From the NCBI RefSeq assembly GCF_004212635.1, contig NZ_PSRT01000031.1, forward strand, positions 1-64,000: a stretch of DNA of 64,000 nt. Direction: 5' to 3'. Of the stretch, positions 18,548 to 28,010 are shown piece after piece (positions within the stretch are counted from its first letter, which is position 1; each line of letters opens with the position of its first letter). The translations under genes and the position numbers were made by a program. Below the pieces are notes generated by a model. That model was not told the DNA's origin, did not search any database, and saw nothing but the letters and a program-made list of their open reading frames with translations. The DNA is from Bradyrhizobium genosp. SA-3. Its GTDB lineage: Bacteria > Pseudomonadota > Alphaproteobacteria > Rhizobiales > Xanthobacteraceae.

Positions 18548-19501
18548 ATGGCCGTCTTTACCGAGTTGACGTTCGATGAGGTCGCAACGTTCTTTCGAGC
18601 GCTGGGTCTCGGCGCGCCTCGTTCCATTCGCGGCATCGCCAGCGGAATTGAGAATACGAACTATCTCGTCGGGACGGATGGAGAAGGTTATGTGCTCACT
18701 TTGTTTGAGCGCCTCAAATCCGAGGAATTGCCGTTTTATCTGCACTTTATGAAGCATCTTGCGGCGGGTGGCATGCCTGTGCCGGATCCGGTTGCTGACG
18801 CACATGGCGCAATCCTTCACGTACTGAAGGAGAGACCTGCCGTGGTGGTCAACCGGCTTCCTGGTGCAAGTGTGACGGAGCCCTCGGCCGCCCATTGCAG
18901 TTCCGTCGGGGAGATTCTGGCGTGCTTGCACCTGGCCGGGCGCGACTACCCGCGACAACAGGCCAATCCGCGCGGCCTCCACTGGTGGAACGAGGTCGTG
19001 CCCGTGCTCGGCCGCTATGCAACTGCCGGACAGCGTTCGCTGCTCGCGAGTGAATTGGCCTTTCAGAACCAGGTCGCTTCGTCCTCAAGCTATCGGCAAC
19101 TCCCCCGGGGGCCGATCCACGCCGATCTCTTCCGCGACAACGCGTTGTTTGACGGGGAGCGCCTGTCCGGCGTCTTCGATTTCTATTTTGCCGGCTGTGA
19201 CGCCTTTGTGTTCGATATTGCCGTGTGTCTTAACGACTGGTGCGTCGATCGTCGCACCGGCCGCCACGATCCCGAGCGCGTGGCGGCGTTCCTCGGCGCT
19301 TATGAGCGCGTCCGCCGACTAACCTCCTCCGAACACATGCTGCTGCCGGCAATGGAGCGCGCTGCGGCGTTTCGGTTCTGGCTATCGCGACTGTGGGATT
19401 TGCACGTGCCGCGCCAAGCTGCCCTCCTCAAGCCTCATGATCCCAGCGACTTCGAGCGCATGTTGCAAGGGCTTAGGGAAGAGATCGTATCGCCATGTTG
19501 A
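18548..19501 (+). CDS. thrB: Homoserine kinase, ThrB (APH-fold type)
   Basis: Protein of 317 residues. The start AVFTELTFDEVATFFRALGL and GIASGIENTNYLV are diagnostic for the aminoglycoside-phosphotransferase-fold homoserine kinases of proteobacteria. The catalytic loop is PIHADLFRDN (Asp near residue 196) and the metal-binding Asp is in GVFDFYFAG. It phosphorylates homoserine with ATP to give the substrate of the upstream threonine synthase (gap 32 bases). The length is normal and the motifs are intact. Confidence 0.93.
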   Translation: MAVFTELTFDEVATFFRALGLGAPRSIRGIASGIENTNYLVGTDGEGYVLTLFERLKSEELPFYLHFMKHLAAGGMPVPDPVADAHGAILHVLKERPAVVVNRLPGASVTEPSAAHCSSVGEILACLHLAGRDYPRQQANPRGLHWWNEVVPVLGRYATAGQRSLLASELAFQNQVASSSSYRQLPRGPIHADLFRDNALFDGERLSGVFDFYFAGCDAFVFDIAVCLNDWCVDRRTGRHDPERVAAFLGAYERVRRLTSSEHMLLPAMERAAAFRFWLSRLWDLHVPRQAALLKPHDPSDFERMLQGLREEIVSPC

Positions 19502-19532
19502 TCCAAATCGCGGCCGTGAGGATATCGGTATC

Positions 19533-20735
19533 ATGACGTCAAATCTGGTAATCCGGTCTCGCGAGCTCCTTTCGCAGATCGAGGGGCAGGGCTTGTACAA
19601 GCGCGAGCGACTGATCAATGGCGCACAGGCGGGACGGATCCGTGTCGCTTCCCAGACATTCGAGCGCGAACTCGTCAATCTTTGCGCCAACAACTACCTT
19701 GGCTTGGCCGATCATCCCGAGGTGATCGCGGCCGCAAAGCGAGGCCTGGATGAGTTCGGGTTCGGCATGGCGTCCGTACGATTTATCTGCGGTACGCAAA
19801 CCCTCCACCGTGAACTCGAAAGAACGATCGCCCGTTACTTGTGCAAGGACGACGCGATCCTGTTCGCGGCCTGCTTCGACGCCAATGGCGGAGTGTTCGA
19901 GCCGCTCCTGGACGCCGATGACGCCATCATCTCCGATTCCCTCAATCACGCCTCCATTATCGACGGTGTGCGGCTTTGCAAGGCGAGGCGTTACCGTTTT
20001 GCCAATGGCGACATGAACGAGCTCGAGGATCGGCTCAAGGAGGCGGACAGGGACGGGGCCCGGCTCAAATTGATCGCCACGGACGGCGTGTTCTCGATGG
20101 ACGGATACGTGGCCAAGCTCCCCGCGATCTGCGACCTAGCCGAGAGCTACGGCGCTGTCGTCATGGTCGATGACTGCCACGCCACCGGCCATATCGGGGA
20201 AGCCGGTCGCGGCACACCAGCGCTGACGGGCACGAGCCGGCAGGTCGAGATCGTCACGGGAACGCTCGGCAAGAGCTTGGGAGGCGCCATGGGCGGCTTC
20301 GTTACGGCATCGCAACCCATTATTGATCTGCTTCGACAGCGAGCGCGTCCCTATCTCTTCTCGAACAGCCTCGCGCCGGCGGTGGCAGCGGGATCGATCA
20401 TGGCGATCCAGATCGCGGAGGGAGCCGACGACCGACGGCAGCTCCTTGGTGCGCATGCGCGGCGCTTCCGGTCGGGGCTGGAAAGAGCCGGATTCGAGCT
20501 GCTCGCGGGAGAGACGCCGATCATTCCGGTCATGCTGCACGAGGCACGGCTGGCGCAGGACATGGCAGCCGCGCTCGACAAGCGCGGCATCTATGTCGCC
20601 GCATTCTCCTATCCTGTCGTCCCCCAAGGAACGGCACGGATCAGGACACAGATGTCTGCGGCGCTGGCCGAAAAGGACGTTGATTTGGCGGTCGACGCCT
20701 TCACGGACGCGGGTAAGGCCCTTGGCGTGATTTGA
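19533..20735 (+). CDS. kbl: Glycine C-acetyltransferase (2-amino-3-ketobutyrate CoA ligase)
   Basis: Protein of 400 residues (E. coli Kbl 398). It begins with [21 protein letters not shown] and [15 protein letters not shown] as in the alpha-oxoamine synthase family. The PLP aspartate is in [12 protein letters not shown] and the Schiff-base lysine in [14 protein letters not shown] near residue 248. It cleaves 2-amino-3-ketobutyrate with CoA to glycine and acetyl-CoA, completing threonine breakdown with Tdh, encoded 19 bases downstream. ATG 19533 gives the family length. Confidence 0.95.
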   Translation: MTSNLVIRSRELLSQIEGQGLYKRERLINGAQAGRIRVASQTFERELVNLCANNYLGLADHPEVIAAAKRGLDEFGFGMASVRFICGTQTLHRELERTIARYLCKDDAILFAACFDANGGVFEPLLDADDAIISDSLNHASIIDGVRLCKARRYRFANGDMNELEDRLKEADRDGARLKLIATDGVFSMDGYVAKLPAICDLAESYGAVVMVDDCHATGHIGEAGRGTPALTGTSRQVEIVTGTLGKSLGGAMGGFVTASQPIIDLLRQRARPYLFSNSLAPAVAAGSIMAIQIAEGADDRRQLLGAHARRFRSGLERAGFELLAGETPIIPVMLHEARLAQDMAAALDKRGIYVAAFSYPVVPQGTARIRTQMSAALAEKDVDLAVDAFTDAGKALGVI

Positions 20736-20754
20736 TGATTACAAAGGTACTCTC

Positions 20755-21783
20755 ATGAAAGCTCTTGTTAAAGCAGCAGCCGAACCGGGGCTCTGGCTCG
20801 GCGAACGCGTGATCCCGCAGATCGGGCCGGATGACGTTCTCATCAAGGTCAACAAGACCGGGATCTGCGGCACGGATATCCATATCTACGCCTGGGACGA
20901 ATGGGCGCAACGGACCGTACCTGTCCCGATGGTCGTCGGCCACGAATATGCAGGCGAGATCGCCGAGGTGGGCGCGAACGTCACGAAGTTCGTGATTGGG
21001 CAGCGCGTTTCGGGTGAGGGCCATGTCGTCGGCACGAGCAGCCGAGCTGCGCGTGGAGGGCGGTTTCACCTCGATCCTGAAACCAAGGGGATCGGTGTCA
21101 ACATTCCCGGAGCCTTTGCGGAATATCTGCGTTTACCCGCTTTCAATGTCGTGCCACTCCCTGATTCCATCGACGACGAGATCGGGGCCATCCTCGATCC
21201 GCTCGGCAATGCCGTCCACACCGCGTTGTCGTTCGACCTCGTCGGCGAGGATGTGCTCATCACCGGAGCAGGTCCCATCGGCATCATGAGCGCCGCAGTC
21301 GCCCGACATGCCGGTGCGCGGCACGTCGTGGTCACCGACGTCAATCCGCACCGCCTGGCATTGGCATCGGATGTCGCTGACGTTGTTCCCGTCGACGTGA
21401 CAAGGGAAGATCTTCGGTCCGTGACGCAGCGCCTGGGCATGAAGGAAGGTTTCGATATCGGGCTCGAGATGAGTGGTGCTCCCGCTGCGTTCGATCAATT
21501 GGTGGAAAATCTGGTGATGGGCGGCAAGATTGCCATGCTCGGCATCCCCGCTCGGCCCGCGACAGTCGACTGGACCAAGCTTGTCTTCAAGATGCTTACC
21601 GTCAAGGGAATCTACGGTCGGGAGATGTTCGAGACCTGGCACAAGATGCTCGCAATGCTCGAAAGCGGCCTCGACATCCGAAAGATCATCACCCATCGTC
21701 TGCCTGTCGCCGAGTTCAAGACCGGCTTCGAGATCATGCGGAGTGGCAATTGCGGCAAGATCGTTCTTGACTGGAAAGCGTAA
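20755..21783 (+). CDS. tdh: L-threonine 3-dehydrogenase lacking structural-zinc cysteines
   Basis: Protein of 342 residues that aligns with E. coli Tdh (341) throughout. The catalytic zinc ligands Cys38 (GICGTD), His63 and Glu64 (GHEY) are present, as are the NAD-binding turn [10 protein letters not shown] and the [10 protein letters not shown] segment. The four cysteines of the structural zinc lobe (93, 96, 99 and 107 in E. coli) are replaced by Gly, Ser, Ala and Asp ([18 protein letters not shown]). It oxidises threonine to 2-amino-3-ketobutyrate, the substrate of Kbl. The loss of one metal site is real in the DNA and not a frameshift. Confidence 0.92.
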   Translation: MKALVKAAAEPGLWLGERVIPQIGPDDVLIKVNKTGICGTDIHIYAWDEWAQRTVPVPMVVGHEYAGEIAEVGANVTKFVIGQRVSGEGHVVGTSSRAARGGRFHLDPETKGIGVNIPGAFAEYLRLPAFNVVPLPDSIDDEIGAILDPLGNAVHTALSFDLVGEDVLITGAGPIGIMSAAVARHAGARHVVVTDVNPHRLALASDVADVVPVDVTREDLRSVTQRLGMKEGFDIGLEMSGAPAAFDQLVENLVMGGKIAMLGIPARPATVDWTKLVFKMLTVKGIYGREMFETWHKMLAMLESGLDIRKIITHRLPVAEFKTGFEIMRSGNCGKIVLDWKA

Positions 21784-22012
21784 GTACGCGCCTGCGAGAA
21801 TCCTTCCAAGGCGTATGTGGCGCGCGCGCTGACAGCAGATTGGACCTCCTGCGGCATCATCAACGAAATACTATGCCGAACTTTATTCCAGCCTGATGCG
21901 TAATGCTGTCGGGCCCTAGCTACGCTGTAGATCATGCGGTGAGTCAGATGGTACTCGCCTGGCAAGTGCTGGCGATCAGGCTGGCAACCCGAGCAAGAGA
22001 CGCCGACATATT

Positions 22013-22873
22013 ATGACAACCGCAGCTCCTCAGACGAATGACGGCGTGGTCGTCGTCCCTTTCAATACATCGCATCTGCAAGGCGCCCTGAAGCTCTCGC
22101 AGGAGATGTCCTGGCCCTATCGGCTCGTGGATTGGGATGTCGCGCTACAGTTGGGAAAAGGCTTTGTTCTGGAGCGTGGCGGGACGGTGATCGGGACCGC
22201 GGCATGGTGGCCGTATGGCGAGACCCATGCTTCCGCAGGTATGATCATCGTCGCGAACGCCGCTCAGGGCCGTGGCTATGGCGCCCGACTTATGGATGCG
22301 TTGCTGGCGTCCGCGCGTCCACGAAGCATTGCGCTGAATTCGACCGCCGAAGGCCAGGCGCTTTACCGGCGGCGCGGTTTCGTCCCTATCGGGGTCATCC
22401 ACCAGCATCAGGGAATTCCCAGAGAACCCCGCGAGGCGTCCCGGTCGGACCTCGTGAGGTCAATAGCCGCAATCGATTTCGAGGCGATCATGCGGCTCGA
22501 TCGCGAGGCTACGGGCTTGGAGAGGCGACAGATGCTCGAAAAGCTGCTCCACAGCGGTGATGGCTATGTCCTGCAGCGTGACGGCATGGCCCGCGGCTAC
22601 GCTATCTCCCGGCTTTTCGGCCGCGGGCATGTAATCGGTCCTGTCGTCGCCGAAACCCCGACGGATGCACAGGCGCTGATCGAGACTGCGCTCGCGCGGC
22701 TAGGCAGTGTTTTTGTCCGCATCGACACCTCTGCCACATCGCAACTCGGGGAGTGGCTCGAAGGCATCGGCCTGGAGCAGGTCGGCGATGCCACCACCAT
22801 GATCTTGGGCACGCCGGCACCATCGAGCGGGCCGGCGCGCGTGTTTGCGATTCCCAATCAGTCGTTCGGCTAG
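22013..22873 (+). CDS. GNAT-family N-acetyltransferase, two-domain type (paralogue)
   Basis: Protein of 286 residues and a paralogue of the protein encoded at 1027-1905. Shared parts include WPYRLVDWD, the acetyl-CoA loop AAQGRGYGARLMDALL, YRRRGFVPIG and RGHVIGPVVA. As in the paralogue, only the N half has a convincing acetyl-CoA site. The TAG stop at 22871 overlaps the ribosome-binding site of the next gene, so both are probably one transcript. It might acetylate an amine intermediate or detoxify one; this is not shown by the sequence. The 229 bases upstream are free of other genes. Confidence 0.88.
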   Translation: MTTAAPQTNDGVVVVPFNTSHLQGALKLSQEMSWPYRLVDWDVALQLGKGFVLERGGTVIGTAAWWPYGETHASAGMIIVANAAQGRGYGARLMDALLASARPRSIALNSTAEGQALYRRRGFVPIGVIHQHQGIPREPREASRSDLVRSIAAIDFEAIMRLDREATGLERRQMLEKLLHSGDGYVLQRDGMARGYAISRLFGRGHVIGPVVAETPTDAQALIETALARLGSVFVRIDTSATSQLGEWLEGIGLEQVGDATTMILGTPAPSSGPARVFAIPNQSFG

Positions 22874-22884
22874 GAGGCACTGAC

Positions 22885-24069
22885 GTGCTACGCGAGGAGA
22901 TGAGCAGAACGGATCACCAGAACTCTGAGATGGCTGCAACGCTCGGCAGGCTGGCAACGCCGGCTCTCCTGCTCGACAAGCATCGGCTCGATCGCAATCT
23001 CGCCCGTCTGTCCTCGCGCATGGCGAAGCGGGGCATCGTGCTGCGTCCCCACATGAAAACCGCGAAATCCATCGACGTGGCCCGACGGGCCTATCCGTCC
23101 GGATCGGGGCCGATCACTGTCTCCACCCTGGCGGAAGCCGAGTACTTCGCGCGGCACGGTTTTCGCGACATGACTTATGCGGTGGGTCTGGCGCCCCACA
23201 CAGCTGAAAGAGCGATGCGTCTGCGCAAAGCAGGCGTCGACCTCAAGGTACTGCTCGATTCGCCGGAGCAGGCGAGAATGCTCGGCGCCGCCGGTCGTGC
23301 CGCTAGTGTCACACCGACCGCGTTCATCGAGATCGACTGCGATGGTCACCGCGGCGGGCTGACCGCCAACGATCCAAAGCTCATTGCAGTCGCGGTCGCG
23401 CTGGGCGAGGCCGGCGTCAAGCTTGCCGGGATCCTCACCCATGCCGGCGAATCCTACAGCCTCTTCACGCCCGAGGCTCTCGTTGCGGCCGCGGAGAATG
23501 AGAGGGCAGTGGCGGTTGCCGCGGCGGAGGCCTTGCGGGCGGCCGGGCACCAATGCCCCATCGTGAGCGTCGGCTCGACTCCGACAGCGCATTTCGCCGA
23601 AGACCTGACCGGCGTCACGGAAATGCGGGCCGGCGTCTACATGTTCTTCGATCTGGTCATGCACGGTGTTGGTGTCTGCACGACGGACGACATCGCGATC
23701 TCGGTGCTCACAACCGTGATCGGCACCAAGCCCGAGAAGGGCTGGATTTTGGTCGATTCGGGGTGGATGGCGCTGTCGCGCGACCGCGGCACCGCGGTGC
23801 AGCAGGTCGATCAGGGCTACGGTCTGGTCTGCGATCTTTCCGGCAAGGTCTACCCAGATCTGATCGTTGCCCAGGCGAGCCAGGAGCACGGCATCCTCGC
23901 CATCAGGCCCGGGTCGGAGCGCGCTTTGCCCGGCCTTTCAGTCGGCGCGAAGGTCCGGATTCTGCCCAACCACGCCTGCGCGACGGCGTCGCAGCACGAG
24001 CTGTACAACGTCGTCTCCGCCGGAAGCGATGCGATCGAAGCGCGATGGCCGCGGATCCGCGGCTGGTAG
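22885..24069 (+). CDS. DSD1 / D-threonine aldolase-like PLP enzyme
   Basis: Protein of 394 residues. The alanine racemase-type N-terminal barrel has LRPHMKTAKSID with the PLP lysine near residue 58. The C-terminal domain has LPNHACATASQHE, a His-x-Cys metal site. In known members His-x-Cys occurs in D-serine dehydratase and D-threo-3-hydroxyaspartate dehydratase, whereas D-threonine aldolases use His-x-Asp, so a dehydratase activity is somewhat favoured. GTG 22885 is chosen as start because GGAGG lies seven bases upstream; the ATG at 22900 has no spacing to its GAGGAG. Location after the threonine genes points to a hydroxy-amino acid substrate. Confidence 0.85.
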   Translation: MLREEMSRTDHQNSEMAATLGRLATPALLLDKHRLDRNLARLSSRMAKRGIVLRPHMKTAKSIDVARRAYPSGSGPITVSTLAEAEYFARHGFRDMTYAVGLAPHTAERAMRLRKAGVDLKVLLDSPEQARMLGAAGRAASVTPTAFIEIDCDGHRGGLTANDPKLIAVAVALGEAGVKLAGILTHAGESYSLFTPEALVAAAENERAVAVAAAEALRAAGHQCPIVSVGSTPTAHFAEDLTGVTEMRAGVYMFFDLVMHGVGVCTTDDIAISVLTTVIGTKPEKGWILVDSGWMALSRDRGTAVQQVDQGYGLVCDLSGKVYPDLIVAQASQEHGILAIRPGSERALPGLSVGAKVRILPNHACATASQHELYNVVSAGSDAIEARWPRIRGW

Positions 24070-24122
24070 GCACGCCAACAGAGATGGGTCGCTCGCAATC
24101 TGCGAGATTTCGGAGCCGGGCT

Positions 24123-24492
24123 ATGAAGCTCACATCAAATTGGCTGGATACATCGGGGCCATTCACAAGCGCGGCCGCAAAATCGGTGCAGGGCATCTGC
24201 GACGTCGCAATCATCGGCGGTGGCCTGACCAGCTCTTCCGTCGCACTGGCGCTCGCAAAGGAGGGCGCGCGTGCTGCTGCCCGAAGCCGAGACGATCGGG
24301 CACGCTGCGTCCGGCCGCAACGGCGGGATGTGTACACTGATGGGGACGATCATGGCTGACGTCGTGGACGAGCGCAACGAGCTCAATCCCTGGCAAGACT
24401 TCCCCGGGCCGGCCATTCCAGGTCATCTCGGTCCGCCCTGGTTCCTTCCGCTGGTCGGCGCCTACTATCGCATCAAGGACCGTTTCCAATGA
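24123..24492 (+). pseudogene. Truncated, frameshifted FAD oxidoreductase
   Basis: ATG 24123 opens a frame with VAIIGGGLTSSSVALALAKE, the FAD-binding start of a PuuB-like oxidase. Near 24270 a base is gained or lost, and the sequence continues in the next frame as LLPEAETIGHAASGRNGG. The central 300 or so residues are absent: after the GGMC segment it jumps to a typical C terminus (PPWFLPLVGAYYRIKDRF) and TGA 24490-24492. That stop overlaps the ATG of the aldehyde dehydrogenase gene, so the original genes were translationally coupled. The product cannot be functional. Confidence 0.85.
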
Positions 24493-25946
24493 CCTCGCCC
24501 GTTCGATACCTGACGGAAGCCGGCTTCCTCGGCAAGTTCTACATCGATGGAGAATGGCGGAAGCCCGCTGGATCGGCCATCGCGAGCGTCGTCGATCCGG
24601 CGACCGAGCAGCCGATCGCCGAAATCGCGCTCGGCGATGAGAAGGATGTGGACTGCGCGGTCTCCGCCGCCAGACGAGCCTTCGCCAGCTGGTCCGCTAC
24701 GTCACCTGCCGAGCGGGCGCTGCTGCTCGACCGCGTGCATGGTTTGCTCCTCGATCGACTGGAGTTGTTTGCGCAGGCCCTCACCTGCGAAATGGGAGCC
24801 GCCATCACTTACGCGCGCCGCGCTCAGGTGCCGCTGGCCGCCGAACATATTCGTGTCGCCCGCGACAATCTCGCGACCTATCCGTTCGTCACTCGGCGCG
24901 GCAGCACCGCGATCATGCGCGAGGCGATCGGCGTCTGCGGCCTCATCACGCCCTGGAATTGGCCGCTCTATCAGATCACCGCCAAGGTCGGTCCGGCACT
25001 CGCAGCCGGCTGCACGGTGGTGTTGAAGCCGAGCGAATTGTCGCCACTGAGCGCGTTGCTGTTCGCCGAGGTGATGGACGATGCCCGTTGTCCGCCCGGC
25101 GTCTTCAACCTCATCAACGGGACAGGTCCGCTCGCCGGTGCGGCTCTGGCGGCGCACCCGCAAGTCGACATGATCTCGATCACCGGCTCGACGCGGGCAG
25201 GGGTGCTCGTCGCGCAAGCCGCGGCGCCCACCGTCAAACGCGTTGCCCAGGAGCTCGGCGGCAAGTCGCCGAACATCATTTTGCCGGATGCTGATCTGCG
25301 CCGGGCAGTTCCGCTCGGCGTCGGCGCCGCCTTCCGCAATCTCGGCCAATCCTGCAGCGCACCGACGCGCATGCTCGTGTCTCGCTCACACATGGAAGAG
25401 GTCGAGACTTTGGCGGCAGCGGCCCCTTCAGAACTGGTGGTCGGCGATCCCCTTGCGGAAAGCACGACCCATGGCCCGATCGCCAACCGGCCGCAGTTCG
25501 AGCGCGTGCAGACCATGATCGGTGTCGGCCTGGATGAAGGCGCCAAGCTCGTCATCGGCGGGCCCGGGCGGCCCGGCGACCTTCAGATTGGCTTCTATGC
25601 GCGGCCGACCATTTTCTCGAACGTCCGTCGCGACATGAGGATCGCGCAGGAGGAAATCTTCGGCCCGGTGCTGTCGATCATCCCGTACGACACCGTGGAC
25701 GAAGCGATCGAGATCGCCAACGACACTGTCTATGGGCTCGGCGCCCATGTGCAGGGCACCGATATGGAGACAGTGCGGGCCGTCGCCGGGAAGATCCAAT
25801 CAGGTCAAGTCCATCTCAACTACCCCGATTGGGACCCCAACGCACCCTTCGGCGGTTACAAGCGCTCCGGCAACGGTCGCGAATACGGCATCGAGGGGGT
25901 GGAGGAGTATCTCGAAACGAAGGCAGTTCTCGGATTCTACCGATAG
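24489..25946 (+). CDS. Aldehyde dehydrogenase family protein
   Basis: Protein of 485 residues with all landmarks: TPWNWPLYQ, ITGSTRAG, QELGGKSPN with the general base, and the catalytic Cys in NLGQSCSAPTRM near residue 290. It starts in an ATGA overlap with the oxidase remnant, so the aldehyde formed by that oxidase was probably its original substrate. Possible present substrates are acetaldehyde or an amino-aldehyde made by the neighbouring enzymes. It is not specifically GabD-like (QSCSAP rather than QTCVC). Confidence 0.88.
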   Translation: MTSPVRYLTEAGFLGKFYIDGEWRKPAGSAIASVVDPATEQPIAEIALGDEKDVDCAVSAARRAFASWSATSPAERALLLDRVHGLLLDRLELFAQALTCEMGAAITYARRAQVPLAAEHIRVARDNLATYPFVTRRGSTAIMREAIGVCGLITPWNWPLYQITAKVGPALAAGCTVVLKPSELSPLSALLFAEVMDDARCPPGVFNLINGTGPLAGAALAAHPQVDMISITGSTRAGVLVAQAAAPTVKRVAQELGGKSPNIILPDADLRRAVPLGVGAAFRNLGQSCSAPTRMLVSRSHMEEVETLAAAAPSELVVGDPLAESTTHGPIANRPQFERVQTMIGVGLDEGAKLVIGGPGRPGDLQIGFYARPTIFSNVRRDMRIAQEEIFGPVLSIIPYDTVDEAIEIANDTVYGLGAHVQGTDMETVRAVAGKIQSGQVHLNYPDWDPNAPFGGYKRSGNGREYGIEGVEEYLETKAVLGFYR

Positions 25947-26177
25947 CTCAATATCGGCTCCGAAAAGCTGCGGCATCGCGCCTTAAATGAAACGCTTGCT
26001 TGTTCTTGCAACCATGCTCGGCCGGGCTTGAGCAGCTTCGTTCAATCAAGCGGCCAAAAACCCGAACATCTTGCGAAGTCCTGGATGATTTCAGCACATT
26101 CTACCGAGCGCACGGTGCGATGAAAGGCTGATCGGAACTTTGCTTCCGCATTCTTGGCAGCCGAGGTTCGTTGGAAC

Positions 26178-27497
26178 ATGTGCCACGTCGAGCGCATTCA
26201 CAGCGATGAGCGTCTTCCGGCCGAGGCGGACGTCGTCGTCGTCGGCGGCGGCATCCTCGGCTCTACGGCCGCCTATTACCTGGCGAAGCGCGGCCTCTCC
26301 GTGGCGCTTCTCGAGAAGGGCCACGTCGCCTGTGAACAATCGAGCCGAAACTGGGGTTGGTGCCGCCAGCAGAACCGCGACCGGCGCGAACTGCCGCTAT
26401 CGGTGCTCTCCATGCGGCTGTGGGACGAACTCACGCGCGATATCAATCGGGACCTTGGTTTTCGTCGCTGCGGTCTCGTCTATGCGACCCATGACGAGGC
26501 TGTGCTCGCCGGCTGGGAAAAGTGGCGCGAGGTCGCCAGGGAGTACGACGTCGACACCTGCGTGCTGAGCCGGGCGGAGGTGGCCGAGCGCGTCCCCGAA
26601 GCGCGCGACAAATGGGTCGGCGGGACCTATTCGGAGCGGGACGGCAAGGCCGAACCTGCGCTGGCCGCGCCGGCTATCGCCGATGGGGCCAGAGTGCTGG
26701 GCGCCACAATCCACCAGGGATGTGCCGCTCGGGCGCTCGACTTGGCCAATGGCAAGATCGCGGGCGTGCACACGGAGAAGGGCTATATCAGAACCAGTGC
26801 GGTGCTTTGCGCCGCCGGCGCCTGGTCCTCGCGCTTCCTTCGGCCGCTCGGGATCAGTTTCCCCCAAGCAAGCATCCGGCAGACCGCGCTGCGTTCTACC
26901 CCGACAATCAACATAGGCGAGGCGGTCTCCACACCCTACTGCACGATCACGCGCCGACTGGACGGCAGCTACACGCTCGCGATCAGCGGCAAGGCGAACC
27001 TCGAAATCACGCCCCAGGCTATCCGGTATAGCCGGGAATTCATGCCGCAATTCTTGCGTCGCCTGAAGAACGTCAGGCTCGGCGTCGGCCAATCGTTCGT
27101 TTCGGGGCCGGATTCAATGCCGGCGCTGCTGACCAACGACGATCGGATCTTCGAACAGAATCGCGTGCTGGATCCTCCGCCCTTGAAATGGCTGGTGAGC
27201 CAAGTGGTGGAGAGTGTCCGGAAAACCTTCCCCCAACTCGGCGAAATAGATATCGATAGCGCCTGGGGCGGCTTCGTCGATTGCACGCCGGACGCAGTGC
27301 CTGTGGTGTCGCAGGTGGACGGGGTGGAAGGCCTCGTCCTCGCGGCGGGCTGCTCGGGTCACGGCTTCGGTTTGGGCCCGGGGCTCGGCTATCTGGCCGC
27401 GGAGCTTGTCGTCAACGACACGCCTTGCGTCGATCCCGCACCGTTCCGGCTGTCGCGCCTGGTCGATGGCTCCAAGCTGGACATCGCCGCCATCTGA
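26178..27497 (+). CDS. FAD-dependent oxidoreductase, DAO family (paralogue 2)
   Basis: Protein of 439 residues. VVVVGGGILGSTAAYYLAKR at about residues 18-37 binds FAD, LLEKG follows, and NWGWCRQQNRD is shared with the protein of 8362-9687. The C-terminal GGFVDCTPDAVPVVSQV and GCSGHGFGLGPG complete the flavin site. The two proteins are clear paralogues at opposite ends of the same cluster. Start ATG 26178 is the first plausible one. The 231 bases before it contain nothing notable. Confidence 0.87.
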   Translation: MCHVERIHSDERLPAEADVVVVGGGILGSTAAYYLAKRGLSVALLEKGHVACEQSSRNWGWCRQQNRDRRELPLSVLSMRLWDELTRDINRDLGFRRCGLVYATHDEAVLAGWEKWREVAREYDVDTCVLSRAEVAERVPEARDKWVGGTYSERDGKAEPALAAPAIADGARVLGATIHQGCAARALDLANGKIAGVHTEKGYIRTSAVLCAAGAWSSRFLRPLGISFPQASIRQTALRSTPTINIGEAVSTPYCTITRRLDGSYTLAISGKANLEITPQAIRYSREFMPQFLRRLKNVRLGVGQSFVSGPDSMPALLTNDDRIFEQNRVLDPPPLKWLVSQVVESVRKTFPQLGEIDIDSAWGGFVDCTPDAVPVVSQVDGVEGLVLAAGCSGHGFGLGPGLGYLAAELVVNDTPCVDPAPFRLSRLVDGSKLDIAAI

Positions 27498-27847
27498 AGA
27501 TCGAGCCGGAAGTCAAGCCTGACGCGCACCAAGCGACGTCAAGGTGTCGGCAGACGAGTGAGCGGGACCCCGACGTTTCCGCGCCGTCAAGTCCGCCGGC
27601 GCATGAGCGCAAAGCGGTAGGAGTTGCGCCAGAATTCGCGCGGAAGGGCGCCGCGCTCGGTCGACTTTCCCGATCGGCAGCATTATCGCCTGGAGCAAAG
27701 GTCGGGGCTGCGGTCATCGTCGTTACATCGGGCGCTGTGTCCAACCTTCGGGGCATCCCGCCTGCGGCTGAAGGCGGCGCAGTCTACGACACGATCTTTG
27801 GGGTCCTCACGCACGCGGCGATCTTCCTGGTCCTGCTCGAGCGGCAT

Positions 27848-28010
27848 GACCACCCACGTCAACCAGGTTCATCACGTCGCCACCATCACTCAGGTCGCAA
27901 AAGACTCGGTGAAGACAAAGACTGGCTGCGCGACATTGCTATCGAAATGGAGATTGAGGACGGCCTGATCTGGTTCTATGGCGTCAGCGAAGATGGTGTT
28001 CAGGCGTTCG
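27848..28010 (+). pseudogene. Remnant of a small conserved hypothetical protein
   Basis: From 27848 one frame reads MTTHVNQVHHVATITQVAKD. After a shift near 27905 the next frame continues LGEDKDWLRDIAIEMEIEDG and LIWFYGVSEDGVQAF. This fits a short rhizobial hypothetical protein of about 60 residues whose end has been fused to the following binding-protein fragment at about 28010. The 350 bases before it (27498-27847) show no recognisable gene. Confidence 0.5.
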
